Source: JACRAV01 sp964571235 (lineage in GTDB: Bacteria; Zixibacteria; MSB-5A5; GN15; FEB-12). Taken from it: a stretch of DNA of 64,000 bases. Shown here piece after piece: positions 18,179 through 25,996 of this stretch (within the stretch, counting starts at the first letter, position 1; each line of letters opens with the position of its first letter). The stretch is from positions 434,001-498,000 of the forward strand of contig CAZNAI010000004.1 of assembly GCA_964571235.1 (NCBI GenBank), written 5' to 3'. The translations under genes were made by a program, and so were the position numbers. The notes under the pieces were generated by a model. That model saw only the letters and a list, made by a program, of their open reading frames with translations, did not search any database and had not been told where the DNA came from.

Positions 18179-19522
18179 ATGATCACACGGAAACTCCTGC
18201 TTGTCGACGACGAGGCGGCCCAGCGCAATTTGCTGGCCGGATTTCTCGCGAAGAAAGGGTACGACATCACCCAGGCCGGATCGGGGGAATCAGCGCTGGC
18301 GCTCTACCAAAAGTCGTTCGCGCCGGTGGCGGTAGTCGATATGAAAATGCCCGGCATGAGCGGCCTTGAGTTGCTCGCGAAACTCCGTGAGATTAACCCC
18401 TTCATTCAAGTGATCGTTCTGACCGCGTTCGGCTCAGTCGAAACGGCGGTCTCCGCCATGCAACAAGGCGCCTTTGAGTATCTGACCAAACCGGTCGAGG
18501 ACTTAAACGAATTGACTCTCAAGCTCGACCGTGCCGCCGAAAAATTCCATCTGGTGCGCGACAATCAAGTCATGGCCGAGCGACTGGCCGAAGTATTCCC
18601 CTCAAGCGAGATCATCGGAAATTCGCCGGCGATCAGAAAAATCAAAGAACTGATTTCGATGGTGGCCCCGCAGGATGCAACCGTGCTCATCACGGGTCCC
18701 TCCGGCACCGGTAAAGAGTTAGTCGCCCGTGCCATTCACGCTCTGTCGGGTCGCGCCGCAAATAGATTAGTGGCGATTAATTGCACGGCGTTCCCGGAAT
18801 CGCTCCTTGAGGCCGAGCTATTCGGCTTTGAAAAAGGGGCGTTTACCGGCGCCGATAAAGCAAAGCAGGGAAGATTTGAATTAGCCGACGGCGGCACACT
18901 GTTCTTAGACGAAATTGGTGAAATGTCGCTCGGCATGCAGGTTAAGTTTCTGCGCGTCCTCGAAGAGCATGTGATCGAACGTCTCGGCGGCGTGAAACCG
19001 ATCCCGCTTGATATTCGCCTGGTCGCGGCGACCAATCGCGACCTGGAGTCGATGGTGGCTGAAGGCAAATTCCGCGAGGATCTTTTCTATCGCCTCAACG
19101 TCATACGCGTGAATCTTCCGCCGCTCAAAGATCGTCCCGCCGATGTACTCCTACTCGCCGCCAAATTTGTCGAATCGGGGGCGCGCAAAGTTGGTAAGCC
19201 GGTGAAAGGGCTTTCTCCGGAAGCGGCCTCGGCGCTTACATCGTACGACTGGCCGGGAAATGTGCGCGAACTGGAAAACGTCATCCAGCGGGCATTGGTG
19301 CTCACGCGGTCTGAGTATTTGGCGGTTGAAGATTTGGGGATGGGGAAGATGAGTGATTCAAAGTCGACCGGATCGATTCGTCCGATTGCCGACGTCGAAA
19401 AAGAGCATATTAAATTTTGTCTCGATCAACTCGATTGGAACTTAGGCGAAACCGCCGACCGATTGGGCATCCACCGGAATACCCTCAGGGCGAAGATCAA
19501 AGAATACGGGCTGGAAGACTAG
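18179..19522 (+). CDS. Sigma54-dependent response regulator (NtrC family)
   Basis: A 447-residue activator: receiver domain (1-120, phospho-acceptor Asp about 54 in VVDMKMPGMSG), AAA+ sigma54-interaction domain (about 137-365) with Walker A GPSGTGKE and an intact GAFTGA loop (KGAFTGADKAKQG), and a Fis-type HTH (DQLDWNLGETADRLGIHRNT to the end). The GAFTGA loop means it should contact sigma54 RNA polymerase. No kinase gene is adjacent. A sigma54-like promoter with upstream dyads lies immediately downstream, before the Fn3 lipoprotein gene, which is a plausible target. Confidence 0.93.
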   Translation: MITRKLLLVDDEAAQRNLLAGFLAKKGYDITQAGSGESALALYQKSFAPVAVVDMKMPGMSGLELLAKLREINPFIQVIVLTAFGSVETAVSAMQQGAFEYLTKPVEDLNELTLKLDRAAEKFHLVRDNQVMAERLAEVFPSSEIIGNSPAIRKIKELISMVAPQDATVLITGPSGTGKELVARAIHALSGRAANRLVAINCTAFPESLLEAELFGFEKGAFTGADKAKQGRFELADGGTLFLDEIGEMSLGMQVKFLRVLEEHVIERLGGVKPIPLDIRLVAATNRDLESMVAEGKFREDLFYRLNVIRVNLPPLKDRPADVLLLAAKFVESGARKVGKPVKGLSPEAASALTSYDWPGNVRELENVIQRALVLTRSEYLAVEDLGMGKMSDSKSTGSIRPIADVEKEHIKFCLDQLDWNLGETADRLGIHRNTLRAKIKEYGLED

Positions 19523-19552
19523 ATTAACTCCATCACGTCTTCCGTCGAATTC

Positions 19553-19592
19553 TGTGCACGCCCTCTCCTTTCAACGCACAATTTATGTGCAT
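19553..19592 (+). promoter_or_regulatory. Dyad sites, possible enhancer for the NtrC-like regulator
   Basis: GCACA-N5-TGTGC at 19576-19590, preceded by a second TGTGCAC half-palindrome at 19553-19559. They lie 55-95 bases upstream of the sigma54-like promoter, the usual location for activator binding. Confidence 0.4.
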
Positions 19593-19646
19593 GTCCTCAA
19601 CTCGATAATCGTCTTAACACATTATATCACAACACAATAGCCGATT

Positions 19647-19662
19647 CGGCACGGGGGTTGTA
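19647..19662 (+). promoter_or_regulatory. Sigma54 (-24/-12) promoter candidate
   Basis: CGGCACG-N4-TTGTA against the consensus TGGCACG-N4-TTGCA. The GG is conserved with the required 10-base gap to the -12 dinucleotide, which reads GT instead of GC. It is 44 bases upstream of the lipoprotein start and 125 bases after the sigma54 activator gene. Confidence 0.5.
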
Positions 19663-19705
19663 TAAGAGATAGGTGTAACGAAACCTGAACGTGATGGAGA
19701 CGACT

Positions 19706-20584
19706 ATGAAAAAGGCACTTCTGATACTCGGAACACTCGCCGCCGCCGCCCTACTGATTGGCTGTGACGACGACAACAACAACCCCGTCTACTCTAACAA
19801 AGTCCCCTCGGCCCCGCAGGGGGTATATAGCGTGACGGGCGATAACTCCGTTGAGATTGTCTGGAACGGTGTCTATGAACGCGACATCGATCAGTACATC
19901 ATTTACCGTTCGCTTAACGCCACTACCGGATACAACGAGATCGGAAGCATTGTCGCCGACGACAATCCAGATCTTGATCTCATCATCTACAACTTTTTCG
20001 ACAACAGTGCCAACAACGGGCAAACCTATTATTACGCGGTCACCGCAGTCGACAACGACGGTCAGGAATCGCCACTCTCGGCTGAAACGGTGTTTGATAC
20101 CCCACGCCCCGATGGCTCGGTCAATCTCTTTTCCCTGCTCGATGATCCATCAGCCGCTGGCTTTGCGCTCAGCGCCAATCCAACCCGTGTTGCCTGGAAT
20201 AGCGCTTCGGCTGATGTCTTTGTCGATGATTTCGATGGCGCCTTCTATCTGAATGTCTCCAACGATTCGACTGATATTCAGGATGTTGGCTTTACAGAGA
20301 CATTTGATGAAATTGGTTATGCCCCACAAAACGGCTGGTCGCAACTTGGATATGTCGAACTGATCCTCGGCCACACCTATGTCATCTGGACCAGCGACTA
20401 CCATTTCGCCAAGATGCGCGTGGTGAGTATCAATAGTGGAACCGGTATGGTCTCGTTTGACTGGGCCTACCAAACCGACGCCGACAATCCGGAACTTGCC
20501 CCGGCAATCGTGGGTAACGACAAGCCCAGCCACGGTCCTGACTACTTGCGCAAGTCTCAGCCGATCGCCACGGAGACGATGTGA
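19706..20584 (+). CDS. Lipoprotein with fibronectin type III domain
   Basis: A 292-residue protein starting at ATG 19706 (GGAG six bases upstream; ATG 19694 and GTG 19691 are in frame but less suited). The N-terminus MKKALLILGTLAAAALLIGC is a lipoprotein signal with Cys 20 as anchor, followed by an Asp/Asn-rich linker. Residues about 35-135 form an Fn3 domain (SAPQGVYSVTGDNSVEIVWN, YYYAVTAVDNDGQES). The C-terminal 150 residues are not recognised. It overlaps or abuts the next gene and is probably driven by the sigma54-like promoter. Likely an envelope protein; function unknown. Confidence 0.75.
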   Translation: MKKALLILGTLAAAALLIGCDDDNNNPVYSNKVPSAPQGVYSVTGDNSVEIVWNGVYERDIDQYIIYRSLNATTGYNEIGSIVADDNPDLDLIIYNFFDNSANNGQTYYYAVTAVDNDGQESPLSAETVFDTPRPDGSVNLFSLLDDPSAAGFALSANPTRVAWNSASADVFVDDFDGAFYLNVSNDSTDIQDVGFTETFDEIGYAPQNGWSQLGYVELILGHTYVIWTSDYHFAKMRVVSINSGTGMVSFDWAYQTDADNPELAPAIVGNDKPSHGPDYLRKSQPIATETM

Positions 20585-20604
20585 ACAATTCAAGGAGTAT
20601 ATAT

Positions 20605-22182
20605 ATGAAGAACGTAACACAGAAATTTGGATGGGTTGTCGCCCTTGCGGCGATGGCCCTCACACCGGCGCTCCGTGCGCAGGATGAAGGCGAAGATCGC
20701 GACTATCGCGATACCGATAACTACCGCCAGGAAAGTCAGTACGACAATGATCGCGGCGACCGCGGCGGCGAACCAATGCGAATTGACCGGTACCTTGATG
20801 TACAGGTCTGGCCGAACCGTGACGACGCCGAGTATTACTCGGGCGACAATGTCGTGATCAACTTCCGTGCGAACCGCGACTGCTTTGTTTCGATCTACAG
20901 TATCGACAGCCGCGGACATGTAAACCTGCTTTTCCCGAATGATCCTTCCGACGACAATTACATTTCGGGTGGCGTGACCTATCATCTGCCGGATGGAAAC
21001 GACAAGTACGACCTGAAAGTCGACGGTCCCAGCGGGCGCGAGTATCTGCAAATTGTCGCCTCGCGTGAACGATTTGCAGTCCCGAACTGGTATCGCAACT
21101 CCGGATTAGTCTGCGATATCGACGACCGGAACGAATACATGGACAATCTAAACGAGCGGCATTTCGCACGTTACCCCGGCCAGCGGTTCGCGCTTGATCG
21201 CGCGGTCCTGTTTGTCAAAGAGTGGGAACCCGATTACTATCGGCCGATTTACTACCCGTCGTACCCCGATTGGGCGGTCTGTGGTAATGTCTACATCGAC
21301 TACCCGTATGGCGGCTCGGTCTATATCAACGGTGTGTATTGGGGAGTGGCGCCGCTGTACATCCCGCGGTTGGTAGCGGGATGGCATGTCGTGACAATTT
21401 GGGATCCCTGGGGTTATTGCTGGGAGTCTGACTTCCATTGCAATCGGTACCACACGGTTGTTTTCGACCGAACAGTTGTGAAAACCTCACGCGTGGTCGT
21501 CTCCCGCTACAAAGAAGTCAACGTGACTAAGTGGCGCGATCCGGTCAAGCATGGGTATCCCAGTTACAAACCGACAGTAACGGCGTCAAAGACGCCCCGA
21601 GGCACAGTCGCCGGCACTGATCGGCTGACTGATCGCTCTACCAAAATGGAGCCGACGAGTATTGACAATTTCCGTCCGCTCACAAAGAAATACGCTCGCG
21701 GCGAAACTGAACTTGTAAAAACCGATCGCGGATATTCAGCGGCCGGCGACGCCAAGGGTATTCGCCCGACACAAGGGTACGGTCTGGACAAGACCCGCAC
21801 TTCGTCTGGCGGTCGTGGCGAACCGGGCGAATCAAACTCGATTGGCAAAACGCGATCAGGCGACGATGCCGGTTCAGTTTATCGTGGCCGAACCAGTGAA
21901 ACCGAACGGAGCGGTAAGGTGGAGCGTCAACGCGAATCGGAACCGTCGCGAGTGACCACTACTCGACGCGAGCCAAGCCGTGAACCGAGCCGTGAACCGG
22001 CAAAGGTAGAGAAAAAATCCGAGGGTGAGTCCAAGGGCGAGTCCAAAGGTGAGGCGAAAAAGCCGAGTATTCAGCAATCGCCGAAACCCAACGCCCAGCC
22101 CCAACGGCAGGCCCCGCCGAGTTCGGGTGGGAAGTCCAAGGGTGGCGACGGCGGCGGCGGAAAGCTGAAAAAGCCGCGCTGA
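20605..22182 (+). CDS. DUF4384/PEGA-domain exported protein with basic repetitive tail
   Basis: About 525 residues from ATG 20605 (AAGGAG upstream; a GTG at 20581 overlapping the previous stop is less likely). Signal peptide ends near LRAQ. A DUF4384-like domain follows (about 60-160, YSGDNVVINFRANRDCFVSI, LLFPND), then a PEGA-like domain (about 225-285, GGSVYINGVYWGVAPLYIP). The last 220 residues are low-complexity, rich in Arg, Ser, Glu, Lys, with SREPSREP and GESKGESKGE repeats. It forms a pair with the Fn3 lipoprotein. Probably an envelope-surface structural protein; function unknown. Confidence 0.75.
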   Translation: MKNVTQKFGWVVALAAMALTPALRAQDEGEDRDYRDTDNYRQESQYDNDRGDRGGEPMRIDRYLDVQVWPNRDDAEYYSGDNVVINFRANRDCFVSIYSIDSRGHVNLLFPNDPSDDNYISGGVTYHLPDGNDKYDLKVDGPSGREYLQIVASRERFAVPNWYRNSGLVCDIDDRNEYMDNLNERHFARYPGQRFALDRAVLFVKEWEPDYYRPIYYPSYPDWAVCGNVYIDYPYGGSVYINGVYWGVAPLYIPRLVAGWHVVTIWDPWGYCWESDFHCNRYHTVVFDRTVVKTSRVVVSRYKEVNVTKWRDPVKHGYPSYKPTVTASKTPRGTVAGTDRLTDRSTKMEPTSIDNFRPLTKKYARGETELVKTDRGYSAAGDAKGIRPTQGYGLDKTRTSSGGRGEPGESNSIGKTRSGDDAGSVYRGRTSETERSGKVERQRESEPSRVTTTRREPSREPSREPAKVEKKSEGESKGESKGEAKKPSIQQSPKPNAQPQRQAPPSSGGKSKGGDGGGGKLKKPR

Positions 22183-22210
22183 GCCTAACAGACAAATTGC
22201 AAAGCAAGCC

Positions 22211-22240
22211 AGGTCAGGGCCAAATCGGCCCTGACCTTTT
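22211..22240 (+). terminator. Rho-independent terminator after the DUF4384/PEGA gene
   Basis: AGGTCAGGGCC and GGCCCTGACCT arms, AAATC loop, TTTT run. Confidence 0.85.
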
Positions 22241-22276
22241 AGATTGATTGTACGTTAAGAGGTATCGAGATTTTGT

Positions 22277-22338
22277 GCGTGGCGTACATTCTTGTGCGCC
22301 ACGCATACCCTCGCCGGCGCACACAAATGTACGCCGGC
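22277..22338. repeat. Two facing palindromic (REP-like) elements
   Basis: Hairpin 1 (22277-22304) has arms GCGTGGCG/CGCCACGC around TACATTCTTGTG. Hairpin 2 (22313-22338) has arms GCCGGCG/CGCCGGC and, read on the minus strand, the core GGCGTACATTTGTGTGCGCC. They are inverted copies of one element, a BIME-like layout, in the spacer before the next gene. Confidence 0.65.
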
Positions 22339-22364
22339 CACAGACTGGGAGGAAACAGATTGAT

Positions 22365-22628
22365 ATGCACCGAATATTTGTCATCATCACATGCCTAACC
22401 GCTCTACTGCTGGCGGGCACGACCCTTGCCGTGGAAAAAGTCGAGAAAAAGAAACCGACAGAACCGCCCAAGAAAGTCACCGAGCCCGCCAAGCCGACTC
22501 CACCCGCAAAGCCTGCTGTGCCCAATCCGCCTTCCAAAAAGCCGTCGCCACCCAAGAAGAAATACGACGACTTTATCGATAAGAACAGAAACGGCGTTGA
22601 CGACCGAAAAGAAAAGCCGGGGAAGTAA
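22365..22628 (+). CDS. Small exported Lys/Pro-rich protein
   Basis: An 87-residue protein: signal peptide (MHRIFVIITCLTALLLAGTTLA), a low-complexity Lys/Pro/Ala region resembling PPKKV and PAKP repeats (about 25-65), and a C-terminal DKNRNGVDDRKE, which looks like a single calcium-binding loop of the thrombospondin-3/dockerin type. GGAGG lies 12 bases upstream of ATG 22365, rather far. The Lys-Pro region may span or bind the cell wall, which is inference. I do not recognise a family. Confidence 0.6.
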   Translation: MHRIFVIITCLTALLLAGTTLAVEKVEKKKPTEPPKKVTEPAKPTPPAKPAVPNPPSKKPSPPKKKYDDFIDKNRNGVDDRKEKPGK

Positions 22629-22667
22629 TACTTCGATTCGCGAGCTTGAACTTCTAAAGTATCAATC

Positions 22668-23558
22668 CTACCGCGCCGCGTTGCTGATCCACGTCGATAA
22701 TGTTCGGATGTCGGTTGTCGCGGCTTCTATTGCCTCCGCCTGACTCCAGAACTGACCGGGGCAGGTGCCGGTAAACTTCCGAAATTCCCGTATTTGATGC
22801 GCCTGATCGAAATAGCCGCACTCCTGTGCCCTTGCGGCCGCGCTCTCATTAGGGTTAACTCTTACACGACGGAGAAATGCCCTGAATCTCACCGTTTCAC
22901 AGAAGTACTTGGGAGTCATGCCCAACGCTGATCTAAATCTTCTCTCTATGCGTCGTGGATTCTGACCGCACATTTCAGCTATTTTCCCAACCGGCACAGC
23001 GCCCTTGGTGAGAATTATCTGGCTCACTGCGTGTGTCAGGCAGTCCGATGCATTTCTGGCTGAGGGTGCTCGCTCCATTAGAAATCGATCGAGCATTGGC
23101 CCGATTTGAGTCAGCTTCCCACCAATCAAAACCTGCTCGGTGAGGTCCCCACCCGCGCGTCCGAACAGTGCCTCCAACGGCACAAATTTGTCATTGATAG
23201 CCGCTTGCGAATCTCGCAGAAAATGATGAGCCATCCCCGGTCTGAACGAAACACAGAGCAGTTGATAAGCCCCTTGAAATCTCGCCAGGAACGGCTTTCG
23301 AAAATGACCCTTGGCAAACGCTCGGGGATGGGGACTCCATTGACCGTCAGGTGACAAGATATCGGCTTGGCCCGCCAATTGAAAAATAAGCCCGGTCCCA
23401 TCGCTTGGGTACATCCTTTGGAGGATCGGCTTCGGACCGTGTTTGTCCCGACGAGCCAGCAGATAGTAATGGGATACCCACCGGTCCAGCGCCGGATGAG
23501 GCAGTCGATAGTCGATGACCAGCGGGCTCTTCGATTCGGGAACAGGGGCTGAGTTCAT
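22668..23558 (-). CDS. AraC-family transcriptional regulator
   Basis: A 296-residue regulator. The N-terminal domain (about 1-180) resembles the DUF6597-type sensor region of AraC proteins (PALDRWVSHYYLL). The C-terminal AraC double HTH runs from about 190 to 285 (GKIAEMCGQNPRRIERRFRSALGMTPKYF; AQECGYFDQAHQIREFRKFTG). ATG 23558 is chosen; an upstream TTG at 23597 is in frame but weak. It is divergent from the subtilase gene, with 169 bases between the starts, so it might control it; no operator was identified. Confidence 0.85.
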   Translation of the reverse strand: MNSAPVPESKSPLVIDYRLPHPALDRWVSHYYLLARRDKHGPKPILQRMYPSDGTGLIFQLAGQADILSPDGQWSPHPRAFAKGHFRKPFLARFQGAYQLLCVSFRPGMAHHFLRDSQAAINDKFVPLEALFGRAGGDLTEQVLIGGKLTQIGPMLDRFLMERAPSARNASDCLTHAVSQIILTKGAVPVGKIAEMCGQNPRRIERRFRSALGMTPKYFCETVRFRAFLRRVRVNPNESAAARAQECGYFDQAHQIREFRKFTGTCPGQFWSQAEAIEAATTDIRTLSTWISNAAR

Positions 23559-23727
23559 TCTACTCTCATAGACGTTACAACGGTTCTTGAGTTTCAATGT
23601 GAATTGGCCGCGGTTGGCCGGTCATTTTCCGGAGGTCGCCCAACTGTCGCGTTTGTGCAATACAGAAGTTGCTCGCTCGGTTATGATTTGAGCAAACAAT
23701 GTACCAAACAGCCATGTGGAGGACGAT

Positions 23728-25749
23728 ATGCGTTACAAGACCGCGGTGAGGTTAGGTTTACCGGGGTTGGCGGGAGTCTTTCTACTCCTCTCCAGCCTGT
23801 TGGCGACTGAGTTGCCAACCAACTACTACTACTTCCAGGGAAAGCGCGTCGACTTAACTGTCGATCGAACTCGTCTCGCCATCCCACGTGACAACCGCCC
23901 TGCCCGTGCGGCCGGGTTGAGCGCCGCCGTTGCCACGCTCGGTATCGCCCGGATCGAATCAATCGGAAGGGATGATCTGGTGTTGGCCGAATTCGGCTCG
24001 CCGCTCAATTCAGATGAATCGGTCTTTGAACGGATCGACCAGCTCGCGGGGGAGCTGTCGCAGTTTGTCGCGCCTGTTTTGCGGACCCCAAACGGCGAAT
24101 GGGTGACGCCATCACAGCGAATTCTGCTCAAGCTCGCTGACCATGCCGCCTCCGACGCTGCTAACGTGATTTCACAAATTCTCCCATCTGCCAAAGTCGA
24201 AATTGCCGATTTCGCAGGACTTGAAAACGCATACACAATTATTTCCGCGCAGACCAATGGCTTTGCGGTTATGAACGAGGCAAATCGATTGGCCGAAGAC
24301 CCTCGTATTGAATGGGCCGAACCTGACTTCAACTTCTCCGCCAAAGGAGCGCTTGTCCCAAACGACTCGGCGTACACCAGTCTCTGGGGGCTGAACAACA
24401 CCGGCCAACTGGGTGGCGTACCCGGTCAGGACATGCGGTGCGAACAGGCCTGGGATATTTCTCTGGGCGATTCATCCGTAAAGATCCTTCTCTTGGAAAC
24501 AGGGGTGGAGTTGACTCATCCCGACTTAAACGTCATTTCGGGTCAGGATTTTGCCGGTGGCTTCAGCGACGGTGGCCCGGAGCAGATTTGTGACAATCAC
24601 GGCACCATGATGGCCGGGTGCATGACGGCAAAGATTAACAACACGATTGGAGTTGTCGGCGTAGCGCCCAAGTGCGTAATTCTTCCCGCAAGAATCGGCA
24701 TTTCAACCGGCCCGCCCTGCAACAACGGCTGGAGTGGACAGCTCAGCTGGACCGCCAACGCGCTCAACTGGGGGCTCACGCAGGGCGCCAGGGTAAGCAA
24801 TAATCCAAATGTCTGGGGCATCCCTTCAAACGCTGTCGCGGCGGTGTACACGTCGACCAAAGCGGCAGGGATGATCCACTTCGCGCCCGCTGGAGATGTC
24901 GGCGGTGGATTTGTAGACTATCCTGCAAAATATTCGTCGATTAATTCTGTGTCGGCAATCACGCCGACTGGAGCCAAGGCGAACTTTTCCAACTATGGCG
25001 GCGGTCTCGAGCTTTGTGCTCCCGGCGTTTCGATACTGTCGACTGACCGCACTGGTACTGATGGTTACGTGAGTGGAAACTACTCCGAGACTTTCGGGTC
25101 GTCACTGTCGTGTTCATATGCCGCCGCTGTGGCGGCGCTGGTGATTGCACGGAACCCCGGCGCAACCGTTGCTCAAATCGAACAGCGCCTTTTCTGTTCC
25201 GCTCGCGATTTAGGAGCGCCCGGTTACGATACTACGTTTGGCTACGGTTGTGTCGACGCCTACAGCGCGATCGCTACTCTGATTACCGATACTGATACCG
25301 ACGGCGTCGACGATCTCTGTGACAACTGTACCGGCGTTGCCAATCCCGATCAGGCCGATATCGATCATGACGCTATTGGCGATCTGTGCGACGATTGCGT
25401 CGACCCGGATGCCGACGGATATGCCTCTCCCGGATTTCCGGCAACGACCTGCACTCTTGATAACTGTCCGCGGATTGCAAATCCGGGACAGGAGGACGCC
25501 AACAACGACGGCATCGGTGATGCCTGCTGTTGCATAAATCGAACCGGTAATGTCGACTGCGATCCTGCCGACGGTGTCGATATCTCCGACCTGGCGGCGC
25601 TGATCGACTACTTATATATCTCGTTCAGCCCGCTCTGCTGTCCGGAAGAGGCGAACATCGACGGCCAGCCCGGAACAGACATCGCCGATCTCTCAACGCT
25701 GATCGATTACTTGTATATCAGCTTCACGCCAACGGCGGCCTGCCAGTAA
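23728..25749 (+). CDS. Subtilisin-like (S8) secreted protein with ETG variant active site and dockerin-like C-terminus
   Basis: About 673 residues from ATG 23728 (GGAGG five bases upstream). Signal peptide, then an I9-like prodomain region (to about 210), then the S8 fold. The His motif (NHGTMMAG, His 291) and Ser motif (GSSLSCSYAAAVAAL, Ser 459) are present, but the catalytic Asp motif reads LLLETGVELTHPDL, with Glu 257 where subtilases have Asp. The protease may be altered or inactive. Thrombospondin-3-like Asp-rich repeats (about 515-600) precede a Cys-rich double dockerin-like module (602-673). Confidence 0.88.
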   Translation: MRYKTAVRLGLPGLAGVFLLLSSLLATELPTNYYYFQGKRVDLTVDRTRLAIPRDNRPARAAGLSAAVATLGIARIESIGRDDLVLAEFGSPLNSDESVFERIDQLAGELSQFVAPVLRTPNGEWVTPSQRILLKLADHAASDAANVISQILPSAKVEIADFAGLENAYTIISAQTNGFAVMNEANRLAEDPRIEWAEPDFNFSAKGALVPNDSAYTSLWGLNNTGQLGGVPGQDMRCEQAWDISLGDSSVKILLLETGVELTHPDLNVISGQDFAGGFSDGGPEQICDNHGTMMAGCMTAKINNTIGVVGVAPKCVILPARIGISTGPPCNNGWSGQLSWTANALNWGLTQGARVSNNPNVWGIPSNAVAAVYTSTKAAGMIHFAPAGDVGGGFVDYPAKYSSINSVSAITPTGAKANFSNYGGGLELCAPGVSILSTDRTGTDGYVSGNYSETFGSSLSCSYAAAVAALVIARNPGATVAQIEQRLFCSARDLGAPGYDTTFGYGCVDAYSAIATLITDTDTDGVDDLCDNCTGVANPDQADIDHDAIGDLCDDCVDPDADGYASPGFPATTCTLDNCPRIANPGQEDANNDGIGDACCCINRTGNVDCDPADGVDISDLAALIDYLYISFSPLCCPEEANIDGQPGTDIADLSTLIDYLYISFTPTAACQ

Positions 25750-25775
25750 GCAGAAGTCGACAGGCAATCAATTCT

Positions 25776-25805
25776 AAAAAAAGCCGCCCCTCCGGGCGGC
25801 TTTTG
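25776..25805 (+). terminator. Rho-independent terminator after the subtilase gene
   Basis: AAGCCGCCC and GGGCGGCTT arms with an A-run upstream and TTTT downstream. Nearly the same sequence ends the gene at 28758. Confidence 0.85.
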
Positions 25806-25996
25806 TCCTTGCATGATCGACAGAGTTGTCTTAGCTTCTCCGTTATCACGCTACGTGAGTCCTGTTACTTGCTGATTCGGGGAGGTCGGATGAATCTGCT
25901 GGTTCATATTCCACAACGATTGAGCTTTCTCTTTCGGTCTACCACCCTATTAGTCAAATCACATTCGCCCTATTTTCATTCAATCCGGAGGATCCA

